A stretch of 44,065 bases of DNA from Candidatus Bathycorpusculum grumuli (lineage in GTDB: Archaea > Thermoproteota > Bathyarchaeia > Bathyarchaeales > Bathycorpusculaceae): the NCBI GenBank assembly GCA_009776805.1, contig WRNB01000005.1:1-44065 (forward strand), read 5' to 3'. Numbering within the stretch: position 1 is the first letter of the stretch; the number at the start of each line of letters is the position of its first letter. A model generated the notes under the pieces. The model was not told where the DNA came from. It worked only from the letters and a program-made list of their open reading frames with translations, and did not search any database. Shown piece by piece: positions 10,089 through 19,020 of the stretch. The translations under genes and the position numbers were made by a program.

Positions 10089-10203
10089 CTGTAGCAACTT
10101 CAGATGTTTATGTTTGTGGGGTTTAGAGATTGTTTAAGGGATAAGGGAGAGAGCGAAAATTAATTGTGTTCTCCAAACCTTTCCACCAATCTGAAGGCTA
10201 CGT
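10089..10203. ncRNA. Candidate structured RNA or palindromic element (long imperfect hairpin), strand unknown
   Basis: GTAGCaaCTTCAGAT (10091-10105) pairs with ATCTGAAGGCTAC (10189-10201); nested GTGGGGTTTAGAGA pairs imperfectly with TCTCCAAACCTTTCCAC. Confidence 0.35.
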
Positions 10204-10232
10204 GTTTTGTTTTGTTGTGTACCTCCTTTGGG

Positions 10233-11432
10233 TTAGAGGGCTTTGAAATCCTCAAACCATCGGTTATACCGTGATAGCATGTCTAGGCTGACACTGGGTT
10301 TGCGTCCGTCAAAGATTTGGCGAAAATCTGCTAGCGTTAATGGTCGGGGTTTTGCTTCTTTGTCGTTTGCTTTGCCTGACTCGAAGAATTCGCCGATTAG
10401 ACTTAGTTGAGCAGATTGGCAGACATCGCGTATGTCACTTCCAGAAAAACCTTCTGCAAGTCTGGCCAGTTCAGGTAGATCCATGTCAGCTCCAACAGTA
10501 AGTGTACTAGAGTAGTGTTTTAGCATGTTTAGTCTTGTGGTGCTGTCAGGTAAGGGTACTAGGATACGTTTTTGGAATCTGCGTATAAAAGCCCAGTCAA
10601 GATCCCAGGGTTTGTTGGTGGCACCGATTACGTATACGTGGAGGTTTTTTCCTTTGTCGGTGATTCCATCCATTTCTTTTAAAAATTGGTTTTTTACTCG
10701 GATTTCTCCTCCGACTTCGTTGGAATGTGTGCCCATGAGGGAGTCTAGTTCGTCAACGAATACTATTGCTGGTTTACCTTCGTTGGAGCATTTACGTGCT
10801 GCATTAAATAGTTTAGCGACGTTTTGTTCTGCTTCGCCTAGCCATTTGGACATAATTGATGCTGCATCTATGCTGTAAAAATTGGCGTCAATTTCTGTTG
10901 CAACTGCAGCGGCTAGTAAAGTTTTTCCGCAGCCTGGGGGTCCGAAGAGTAAAATTCCTCGTGGCCATCCAAGAGGAAATAGGTCGGGTCGTTGTACCGG
11001 ATAAACGATAGCTTCTTTTACTGCTTTTTTGGCAGTGTCTAATCCAACTACTTGGTTCCAGTTGACCATTGGGCGTTCAGTTACAATAATTTCGTCACTG
11101 CCTGGTTTGGTAGATCCGTCATTTTCCATAGTGGCGGCACCACCTCCGCCGGCGTCAGCATCTGCTTCTGCACGCATTTCAGCAGAAGAAACAACTCCCT
11201 GTAATATTTTAATGCGTTCTTGATACGCAATAGCACGTTGGACGTAAACCTTGTTTAAACCGTATTCGGGATATAATTGTACAAGTTGCAACAGACTCTC
11301 TATTGCTTTCTGATAAAGAGTAATAGCACGACCCTTTTGTCCTTGTTTATCCATTCTAACGGCATCTAACGCATAAGCTGTTGCTGCCTTTTCCAATTCA
11401 TGAGAAGCACTCATTTTTAATATTCTCCACAC
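10233..11432 (-). CDS. cdvC: CdvC / Vps4-like AAA ATPase (N-terminal MIT domain)
   Basis: MIT-like N-terminus (HELEKAATAYALDAVRMDKQGQKGRAITLYQKAIE), Walker A GPPGCGKT, Walker B IVFVDELDSL, Vps4-like C-terminus; next to CdvA and CdvB. Confidence 0.95.
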   Translation of the reverse strand: MWRILKMSASHELEKAATAYALDAVRMDKQGQKGRAITLYQKAIESLLQLVQLYPEYGLNKVYVQRAIAYQERIKILQGVVSSAEMRAEADADAGGGGAATMENDGSTKPGSDEIIVTERPMVNWNQVVGLDTAKKAVKEAIVYPVQRPDLFPLGWPRGILLFGPPGCGKTLLAAAVATEIDANFYSIDAASIMSKWLGEAEQNVAKLFNAARKCSNEGKPAIVFVDELDSLMGTHSNEVGGEIRVKNQFLKEMDGITDKGKNLHVYVIGATNKPWDLDWAFIRRFQKRILVPLPDSTTRLNMLKHYSSTLTVGADMDLPELARLAEGFSGSDIRDVCQSAQLSLIGEFFESGKANDKEAKPRPLTLADFRQIFDGRKPSVSLDMLSRYNRWFEDFKAL

Positions 11433-11433
11433 C

Positions 11434-12447
11434 CTAATCGGGCTGATTTAACTCTAATTTTATTTTACCCTTTGTTCCAAGATTTTTAAGGGTTAATTCA
11501 ATTTCTTTATCAGTTGTCTCTAGTTCTTTTGAACATTTGGAAACATCAAGTTGGCCATCGCATTTGCGTAGATACTCGAGTAAAACTGTTTCCTCAAGTG
11601 TGCATTGTTTAGAAACAACGGCTTCTGAAACTACGCATTGCTTGGTAACAACTGTTTCCTGTTTAGAAACAGGCTCTTCAAAATGGTGTTTATTGACGGG
11701 TTGTTTAACTTCCATAGTAATTTCTTTAACTTCAGATTTTTTAAATGAAATTAAAGTTTTTGAAACATCAAATTCTGATGTTTCGGCCTCGTCTGCATCA
11801 AATCTTTCAGAACATGATGCAGCCAAAGCAACTCGTTCTCTAACTGGGGCTGTAAGTGTTTTAATTGTGTTGTTAGGAACAGAAGCTGGAGGTTCAGGTA
11901 AATTTTGATTAATTTTTTGTTCGAGAAGTGTAGCTACTTCTTTTATAATTTCCTCGCCACCTTCTGTTTTGGTACCGACTGGAATAAGAGTTTCGCCATT
12001 GCTCATTTTTGTAATATGAAGTGTTTCCTGTATAGTGTTAGATACATTAGTTAATTCAGCACTAACATCAGGTAACACTTTAAATAAATCTGTAGAAGCG
12101 TTTTGAAGTAATTTTAAAGCAGGTCGTAAATCAAACACTAAATCGCTAAGTTCACGAAGAGTCTCAAGGCGAAGTATAACACCTTCAATGTTTAATTGAA
12201 TTTGATAAACAACCTGTCCAAGACGGCGTACCTCAACAACTTCAGCAGCATAAATAGCAGCTTTTTCTCGGTTGCCATCATTTATAGCACGTTTACAAGT
12301 TGCAAAAAGATTGTTATCACGCTGTTTTAAGCGGGAACAAGTTTGTTCCATTTTATATTGTTGCATACGAAGTGTAGTTATAGTTTTAGTGGCAACATCA
12401 CTGTTAGAAGGAGGTGTCTTTTTTGTTCCAAAATCCATTTGCCTCAT
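11434..12447 (-). CDS. cdvB: CdvB, ESCRT-III-like protein with C-terminal winged helix
   Basis: ESCRT-III-like helices; LPEPPASVP MIM2-like segment; C-terminal winged-helix-like EETVLLEYLRKCDGQLDVSKCSKELETTDKEIELTLKNLGTKGKIKLE. Confidence 0.9.
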   Translation of the reverse strand: MRQMDFGTKKTPPSNSDVATKTITTLRMQQYKMEQTCSRLKQRDNNLFATCKRAINDGNREKAAIYAAEVVEVRRLGQVVYQIQLNIEGVILRLETLRELSDLVFDLRPALKLLQNASTDLFKVLPDVSAELTNVSNTIQETLHITKMSNGETLIPVGTKTEGGEEIIKEVATLLEQKINQNLPEPPASVPNNTIKTLTAPVRERVALAASCSERFDADEAETSEFDVSKTLISFKKSEVKEITMEVKQPVNKHHFEEPVSKQETVVTKQCVVSEAVVSKQCTLEETVLLEYLRKCDGQLDVSKCSKELETTDKEIELTLKNLGTKGKIKLELNQPD

Positions 12448-12478
12448 TCCTCCAGTGATGCCATTAAATATTGGTTAT

Positions 12479-13243
12479 TTAAAGGCCAGTTTTTCCGATT
12501 TCTTTCACGTAAACAACAACAGGTGGCTCTGGCAAGTCATCAGGAGAACCAGTATTACCAGAAGCAGAAGAAACTGTAACAGGCTTTGGCTGTGTCATTA
12601 CTGTTTCAGCATATATTTTATTAGTTTTTGGCAGTTGAGCTGAAGGGTCACCGATTAAAATACTGGACACTTTGCTTTTTATAAGTTCATAATCAGTTTT
12701 TTCAGTAGTTGCACGTTTCAAGCTATCTTGTAACAGATTAAATGCTGTTTGATAATTTTCCTCGTCTACTTGGCCAATTTCATGTTCAAGTTCAAGGTTT
12801 GCTATAGCGTAGCTTAGAGATTTTATTTCTTCATCACATCGAGCAATTTCTACTGCAGCCTCGTCAATTATAACTTGACCGTCTTTTTTTAACTGAGTTA
12901 AAACTCCCTCGAAGCTATTGTGTAATTCCTGATATAGGTCAGGAGTAATTTTGTGTTTATCATGTAAATCTTTTACGGCTTGGTCTTTTCTCCAAAGCAA
13001 TGGTATTTGGTCACATAACATGTTTGCCTGAGACTTTATTTTTGAGACGAAAGTAATTTCTGAACCGTTAAATCTAAAGTCATCCATAGGCTGCTTTGAA
13101 AACTGTCCGCCGGTAAACTCTACAAATACTGCATCAAATTTACCATTTGGCTCTAATGCAAAAGAGGCAACTTTACCGATTACTTTCCCATACTCGTTTT
13201 TTATGGGTTTACCCAAAGAAAGAAAAAGATTGGAGGTGGACAT
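12479..13243 (-). CDS. cdvA: CdvA, PRC-barrel/coiled-coil cell division protein with C-terminal ESCRT-III-binding peptide
   Basis: N-terminal PRC-barrel (LGKPIKNEYGKVIGKVASF), coiled coil, C-terminal PPVVVYVKEIGKTGL (E3B-like). Confidence 0.9.
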   Translation of the reverse strand: MSTSNLFLSLGKPIKNEYGKVIGKVASFALEPNGKFDAVFVEFTGGQFSKQPMDDFRFNGSEITFVSKIKSQANMLCDQIPLLWRKDQAVKDLHDKHKITPDLYQELHNSFEGVLTQLKKDGQVIIDEAAVEIARCDEEIKSLSYAIANLELEHEIGQVDEENYQTAFNLLQDSLKRATTEKTDYELIKSKVSSILIGDPSAQLPKTNKIYAETVMTQPKPVTVSSASGNTGSPDDLPEPPVVVYVKEIGKTGL

Positions 13244-13260
13244 TTGGTTTAACTCCTACC

Positions 13261-13929
13261 TTAGTACCCTTCGGTTGAGGTTCTTTCTGCTCTTGCAGGT
13301 GCTGTTGATGGCATTCCTGGTGGCAGATCTGGGAATTTGTCTTTGACTTTTTGTTCTGCGACGGTTGCGGCTTCAGTTAGAATCTTTGCTGCATCTTCAT
13401 TGACTGCGTCAAAGTTTAGTGTCATTCCACTACCTTGTCCTGCTTCAATCATTATACCGCTTAACATGTTACCAATTTCGCCAAGTTCATTTTCAGCTTC
13501 TGGGAACACGCTACATAATCCGCTCCTTACGGAACGTAACACACCAACTGCTGGACCTAAAGTGGATACCACATCACCTAATTCAGAAGCTGTGCGTAAG
13601 CGCAAAGTGATTTGTTCAAGTGCAAGTTTTGCATTCATAATCAATTTTGACATTTTACGTACTTCAGCTAACTCGTTAGCAAAAACGTTTGCACGTGCAC
13701 TATCATGTTTGGTATATGCGTCAACAATTTTTGCAAATATAGCACGATCTCTTTGTGCAAATCTTTCGTTAGCTTGGTCTAATTTCTGAACTTGAAGATC
13801 AATACGGCGGGTTGCAAAATCCAACCGTGGTTTTAATGGTTCTGGCGGTTTCACCGCATCTTTTATTCTATCTGTAAATGGAGTCTCATCTCGTCTAGTA
13901 TCCCATTTTTTAGCAAATCTTTCGGACAA
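13261..13929 (-). CDS. Second ESCRT-III-like protein (CdvB paralogue without winged helix)
   Basis: ESCRT-III-like helical core similar to the 11434-12447 product; MIM2-like FPDLPPGMP near the C-terminus. Confidence 0.85.
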   Translation of the reverse strand: MSERFAKKWDTRRDETPFTDRIKDAVKPPEPLKPRLDFATRRIDLQVQKLDQANERFAQRDRAIFAKIVDAYTKHDSARANVFANELAEVRKMSKLIMNAKLALEQITLRLRTASELGDVVSTLGPAVGVLRSVRSGLCSVFPEAENELGEIGNMLSGIMIEAGQGSGMTLNFDAVNEDAAKILTEAATVAEQKVKDKFPDLPPGMPSTAPARAERTSTEGY

Positions 13930-14138
13930 TTAATTTTTGCCTCCTGTAACACCCAGCACTGCATAAGAGCAGTTAAACATTACTAATATGTACGTATATA
14001 TGTGGCTATATGAGACTAAAAGAAAGATACATACTGTTTGACATAAAGTATGTAAAACTGTACAGGTAACAATTGTAATATGCACATAAAAATGTAGGCT
14101 ACCTTAAAAAGGCACAAAACATACCTATCAACATAAAG

Positions 14139-14375
14139 GTGAATAACATTAGCAGATTAAAAACTTTCGCGTTAATAGCCATTATAGGCTTCATCGTAGG
14201 CGTAATTGCACAACTCATCGCAAATTACATCACACCAAGACTAAATGATGCATTAACTTCATTATCAGGCTTCACACAATATCTAATAGCAGGCATTGCA
14301 GGTGCAATAATAACATTGATAGTAATCATTATATGGGCATATTTAACAGGAAACAAAAACAAAAACAAGTATTAA
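14139..14375 (+). CDS. Small two-TM membrane protein
   Basis: 78 aa with two hydrophobic helices; divergent from the cdv operon. Confidence 0.6.
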   Translation: MNNISRLKTFALIAIIGFIVGVIAQLIANYITPRLNDALTSLSGFTQYLIAGIAGAIITLIVIIIWAYLTGNKNKNKY

Positions 14376-14463
14376 TATCAACATCAAATAACAATCGAGC
14401 AAACAAAAAACCCCAACTTTTCCCTTACCACATTTCTATTAAAAAAAATTTTAAACATGTTAT

Positions 14464-14590
14464 CAAACGATTTTGGACTCGGTAGCGGAAAAAGACTTCA
14501 CAAGCATCCAGCTTTAATTCCCCGCTTTCAGCCTCATCGTACCTCGATTTCCTCATCGTCCAATCGCTTAGGAAAGCAAGCGACTTATTT
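14464..14590. ncRNA. Candidate structured ncRNA (GC-elevated island with several helices), strand unknown
   Basis: TTGGAC/GTCCAA (14473-78/14558-63), AGCGG/CCGCT (14484-88/14522-26), AAGC/GCTT (14502-05/14511-14), TCGCTT/AAGCGA (14564-69/14578-83); direct repeat CCTCATCGT twice. Confidence 0.4.
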
Positions 14591-15215
14591 ACATTTTCGC
14601 ACAAACACACAAACAATTACGTGCTCAATACACACTTTGAACACATAACAGTTGTGGACGTGCAGGGTTTAAAGAGTATTCTTCTTTATCACCGTTTAAC
14701 GAATCCTTGAACAGTTAATTATTTGATGAACACATAAAATATTGTCTTACACAAATTATAAAAAAATATGTTTGATAGATAATTTTCCAGTTCAAAGTTA
14801 GTGATGTGTGAATTCTTTGGTTTTGTTGTGGCCAAGATTGTGTTTTTGTTTATGCAATATCTATTTTAATTTTAGTGACTGTTTGATCGAAAATTATGAC
14901 ATGTTTGTGCGAGATAAAAGCAGAGTTGTGTTTGTTTGCGGTTATTGAAGTATTAATCACATAACTAATTGATGTTGAAAAATGGATTAAACTAGATGTT
15001 AGTTTTAATTATTGTCTTGACATTTTTAATAGCGCGATTGTGCAGTTTTTTGTGTTCCTATACATGATTTAACCATTTGGTAACATATTTATTCAGTTTT
15101 AGTATACAAAAATAATAAAAAACTATAATACCAACTATAAAAAACCAAACTGACATACAATCATAGACCCTAATTGGACAGCAACACCAAAAATTTATTA
15201 CTACACAACCTAAAT

Positions 15216-16346
15216 TTACGGTATTATTTCAGCACCATTATATTTAACAAAATCAAAATCTGACAAACAAATTTTCCCTTGAGCAATCAACTGCTTAATA
15301 CGCGGAATCTGAGCTGAAACATCACCAATCAACGCCTTAACAGTATTACAAATCTCCCGATAAGCATCTACACTCCACCGTTGCGTAACATTAGCATAAA
15401 AACACCTACCACCACACATATCCAAAACATCACATTTAGAACAAGGCAATCTATCAACAAACACTTTTTCCAACTTTAACGGATGTGAAAACGAAATATG
15501 CCCCATGTAATAATTACCCATCCCCCACATTGTCGGACACGCCAAAATATAACCATCCGTCTGAATAGCATAATTAATCCAACCACCCCCGCAACGTAAA
15601 AAATTCACTTTCTCATCATGTAACAACGAATACGCAATTCCCAAAATAGGGTAAAGCTTTAAAACCACACCCTTCTGCTCCATAACATCAACCCAAAAAT
15701 CAACAAGACGCCTAACACCAGGAACATAACTAGTCTCAGACCACTCCTTAAAATTACGCCTACAATAATCATTACCCCAAAAACCTGCATTAAGTTGCCA
15801 ATGAATTGATGAAAAAGAAAACTGGGGATTTTCAAGCAAAAAACTAATTTGTTGAAAAATATCAGTTTGCTCCATCACAGTAACACGAGCAATCAATTCA
15901 CCTTCAAAACCGTTACGTCGTATTAACTTTAAATTTTCAATAACTTTACGAAAAGTGCCTGTGCCACGATAAAAATCAGTTAATGCTTCCTCACCATCAA
16001 CAGAAACAAGTAAAGTATGAAACTGGTTAACATATTTTGATTCAAGTTTATCAAGTAAAAGACCATTTGTTTGCATCATAAACCATTTAGGTGTAACAAC
16101 ATCCATAATCTGTCTAAGAGAATCCAGTTCCAACAAAGGCTCACCACCATAAAAAGTTAAAACACAATCAGGATCTTTACTACAAAAATCTCTAAGAACG
16201 TCAACATCATAAGCAACTTGCTTAGGCAAAGAATAATCCACAGATAAATCATTACTAAAATCTTCATCAAAATCATCCAAAGATTCTCCAAAACAGTAAC
16301 GACATTGAAGATTACAACCAGTAGTAAGTATTACATGAAAGAACAT
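15216..16346 (-). CDS. Radical SAM/SPASM protein, putative peptide-modifying maturase
   Basis: CNLQCRYC radical SAM motif, FYGGEPLL, C-terminal SPASM-like cysteines (CGGGWINYAIQTDGYILACP...CSKCDVLDMCGGRC). Resembles the archaeal AF0577-like family from memory; unverified. Confidence 0.9.
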   Translation of the reverse strand: MFFHVILTTGCNLQCRYCFGESLDDFDEDFSNDLSVDYSLPKQVAYDVDVLRDFCSKDPDCVLTFYGGEPLLELDSLRQIMDVVTPKWFMMQTNGLLLDKLESKYVNQFHTLLVSVDGEEALTDFYRGTGTFRKVIENLKLIRRNGFEGELIARVTVMEQTDIFQQISFLLENPQFSFSSIHWQLNAGFWGNDYCRRNFKEWSETSYVPGVRRLVDFWVDVMEQKGVVLKLYPILGIAYSLLHDEKVNFLRCGGGWINYAIQTDGYILACPTMWGMGNYYMGHISFSHPLKLEKVFVDRLPCSKCDVLDMCGGRCFYANVTQRWSVDAYREICNTVKALIGDVSAQIPRIKQLIAQGKICLSDFDFVKYNGAEIIP

Positions 16347-16421
16347 ACTAACAAATGCACAACAAAAACCTAATAACCCTTACTCCACAAACACTCAAAC
16401 AACACCCATAAAAAAAGTTTG

Positions 16422-17672
16422 TTAACCTTTTTGTTTTTCTTTTTCAAGACGTTTATTAAAATCTTCAACCATTTTTTGTGCTTTTGCAGAATAATCTTTC
16501 AAAACATTATTCTTACGTTCACTTTCTGAGATAGAATCAGGTACTAAGAAAAGCGGTACTGCAGCAAGAAATAAAAAGAAACTGGCAAAGGAAAATACAG
16601 AAGCTAAATCATTCACTGTTATAAATTCCATAACATAAGAACTAAATAGAACCTGTAGGAAACTTGAAAGCATATATGGTAAAAAGCCGATAACAAAATA
16701 TTTACCGCCGTCTTTTTTGCCTGCTATGTCACCCCAGATTGTTAGAAGAAACAACGGGGAGAAAATGCTCCATGCTATACTATCAGCAAAAGTATAGAAA
16801 TATAGACCTCTGTTATAAGTTGGTAATAATCCTAAAATTGCGTAACCTAATCCAAGCATAACAAAACCGAAAAATACTAAACGCCTGCGACCCAAGCGAT
16901 CTGCTAAAAAGCCAAAAAGTAACGCGAAAAATCCAACTAGTATATTTTCTACTAATGTTATTGCATTAACAAGATCAACACCAAAACCAACATATAATAC
17001 TGGAAACGCGAAATTGTTCACTATTGAAAACATTAACCAGGGGATAAAGTAAAGTAGTACTATTCGTTTTTTTAGAACTTCAGGGTAGGAGATAATGTCT
17101 TCTTGTTTAATTGCAACTTCATCTGGTTTTAAAAAGACTATAGCGAGTAAACCGATAATTTTCCATGCTGTTAGCATTATTGCAATGCCTATTACAGCAT
17201 TAAAGAATAATGTTAGTATGATAAAACATATGTAAGTGAAAAAAATTGTCAGTCCACTTATTTTTGCGCGGTTTGCACCTTTTGTTGTAGCAGAATAATA
17301 TCCCATTAATACAGGACAGCCAAATCCAAAATAAGCTCCAAGGGCACTGGCAAAAATTATGACATTTATAAAGGAAAGGTTACCAATTGTGAGTACGAGG
17401 GGGGATAATAATGCACCTATGCCCATCCAGTAAAATAAAAATTTAAGTCTTTTTTTAGATATTTCAATGATTTTTGAGCTTATAACGGCAGATATGGCAA
17501 CAGCTAATATGTTGAAACCGATGATTATTACAAGATTATTTCCAGTGAATCCTGAATTTGTTTTTAGAAAACTGAAAAAATATAGGTACCAACATAGAGC
17601 ATTGACTACCAAAACAATATTTACTATAGCAAGTTTTGAAGAGCTCTGGTTATTTTTGGGCGTAGTTGTCAT
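16422..17672 (-). CDS. MFS transporter
   Basis: About 12 hydrophobic segments; GFLADRLGRRRLVFFG MFS loop motif. Confidence 0.85.
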   Translation of the reverse strand: MTTTPKNNQSSSKLAIVNIVLVVNALCWYLYFFSFLKTNSGFTGNNLVIIIGFNILAVAISAVISSKIIEISKKRLKFLFYWMGIGALLSPLVLTIGNLSFINVIIFASALGAYFGFGCPVLMGYYSATTKGANRAKISGLTIFFTYICFIILTLFFNAVIGIAIMLTAWKIIGLLAIVFLKPDEVAIKQEDIISYPEVLKKRIVLLYFIPWLMFSIVNNFAFPVLYVGFGVDLVNAITLVENILVGFFALLFGFLADRLGRRRLVFFGFVMLGLGYAILGLLPTYNRGLYFYTFADSIAWSIFSPLFLLTIWGDIAGKKDGGKYFVIGFLPYMLSSFLQVLFSSYVMEFITVNDLASVFSFASFFLFLAAVPLFLVPDSISESERKNNVLKDYSAKAQKMVEDFNKRLEKEKQKG

Positions 17673-17815
17673 ATAAGTAAATAAATATTACGCAAGATAT
17701 TAATTAAATGTTTGCAATAAAAATGGGTTATAAAAATCATTCACCCCCTCATCTCAATATGCTATATATTAAAATATTTAGATATACGAAAAATTTAGTA
17801 AACTATTGACAAAAA

Positions 17816-17874
17816 CTTTTTAAACGCCGACACAACAAATTACAATTATTAAAATTAAACATAAAAGGAAGGAG
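17816..17874 (+). promoter_or_regulatory. Candidate TATA-like box (CTTTTTAAA, 17816-17824) and Shine-Dalgarno (GGAAGGAG, 17867-17874) for the 10-codon ORF
   Basis: Direct reading; SD is 5 nt from the ATG. Confidence 0.55.
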
Positions 17875-17879
17875 AAAAA

Positions 17880-17912
17880 ATGAAAAAAGTACGAGCATGC
17901 GGTGGATGGTAA
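17880..17912 (+). CDS. Candidate 10-aa peptide MKKVRACGGW (possible RiPP-like precursor), not in the ORF track
   Basis: ATG AAA AAA GTA CGA GCA TGC GGT GGA TGG TAA with strong SD, upstream TATA-like box and downstream hairpin plus T-tract; divergent from the MFS-radical SAM pair. Confidence 0.6.
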   Translation: MKKVRACGGW

Positions 17913-17917
17913 AACAG

Positions 17918-18979
17918 TCACATAACAAACGATAATACCTGAAGGAGCAAAAATGCATCTAAACCTGCTCCATTTTTTTTATATAAAACAACATTTTTAA
18001 CTTCCCGATCAAAATACTCACGAATCTTACACCTAAGCTCATAAACCCCCTCAGAATTCAAAACCAACTTCGCAACCTTTTTAACCACACCCTTCGAACC
18101 CTCCAACTGCTCAACAAACACACTAACAGTATTTCTCAACACCTCATCCTGAAACGCATAAATCATAGGCAACGGAGGATACTCAAACTTTACACGATGA
18201 ACCAACTCTGAAACATCAAACAAATCATTAAACTCATCACCAATAGCCCCAAACATACCAACAACCCGACCAAAACCCGTCAAAACCTCCAACAATTCAT
18301 CATCAGCATGCCCAAGAATACCCCCAACCCTACATTGAAGACCAGCAAAAACTCCTTTCAAACGCATAACCTCAAAATACACCTCAGGCTCAACAACAAC
18401 CTCCTTTCTCAACTTTACCTCCAAAGCTTCCACAGCACAAAGCTCAAAAAGAGCCTTAGAAACCGCAACAAAAATCGCCCCCCTCTGCTTTAAAGAAAAA
18501 CTCTCACACGCCTTATAAAGCAAAGAATACCCCTCAATCAACAAAACATCACCCACAAGAACCGCAACCTCAGACCCAAACTTTCCATAAACCGTCTCCT
18601 TATCATACTTAACATCAGACTTATCAATCACATCATCATGAATATCCGCCGAAAACGCAATAAACATCATAGCAACAGCCACAGAATCAAAATCATCACC
18701 CCCCGAATTACCCGACGCCACCTCATAAGAAATAGACATTAAAGCCGGAAAAAGAGGAAAAACCAAAGGCAAATTATCAGTAACATAATGTTGCAAAGCA
18801 GAATCAATCACCCCATTATCATAAACTGTACCCAAAATTTTCTGTTTAACCTTATCCATAACAGCACGACCACGCCGCTCAACCATAGCCAAAGCTGCAT
18901 CTTCAAGTTCAGATTTATTCATACATAATAATAACAAGTAACTAAATATAATGTTTAGGTTAACAGCAACACACCACAC
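17918..18979 (-). CDS. Polyprenyl (geranylgeranyl-type) diphosphate synthase
   Basis: DIHDDVID (first Asp-rich motif), GDEFNDLFD (second); true start probably the internal MNKSELEDAALAM. Confidence 0.85.
   Translation of the reverse strand: MWCVAVNLNIIFSYLLLLCMNKSELEDAALAMVERRGRAVMDKVKQKILGTVYDNGVIDSALQHYVTDNLPLVFPLFPALMSISYEVASGNSGGDDFDSVAVAMMFIAFSADIHDDVIDKSDVKYDKETVYGKFGSEVAVLVGDVLLIEGYSLLYKACESFSLKQRGAIFVAVSKALFELCAVEALEVKLRKEVVVEPEVYFEVMRLKGVFAGLQCRVGGILGHADDELLEVLTGFGRVVGMFGAIGDEFNDLFDVSELVHRVKFEYPPLPMIYAFQDEVLRNTVSVFVEQLEGSKGVVKKVAKLVLNSEGVYELRCKIREYFDREVKNVVLYKKNGAGLDAFLLLQVLSFVM
17944..17980 (+). terminator. Terminator-like hairpin plus T8 downstream of the 10-codon ORF
   Basis: GGAGCA...TGCTCC followed by ATTTTTTTT; lies within the 3' end of the convergent polyprenyl synthase gene. 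Confidence 0.5.
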
Positions 18980-19020
18980 AAAGCAAAAGTCTTATAGTTA
19001 GGTTTTACTCAACAAGTTTT

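Noticed and set aside
14425-14648. 63-aa ORFs on both strands over the GC island
   Set aside because: Both frames open by chance; the nested helices fit an RNA better than a protein. Kept only as an ncRNA candidate.
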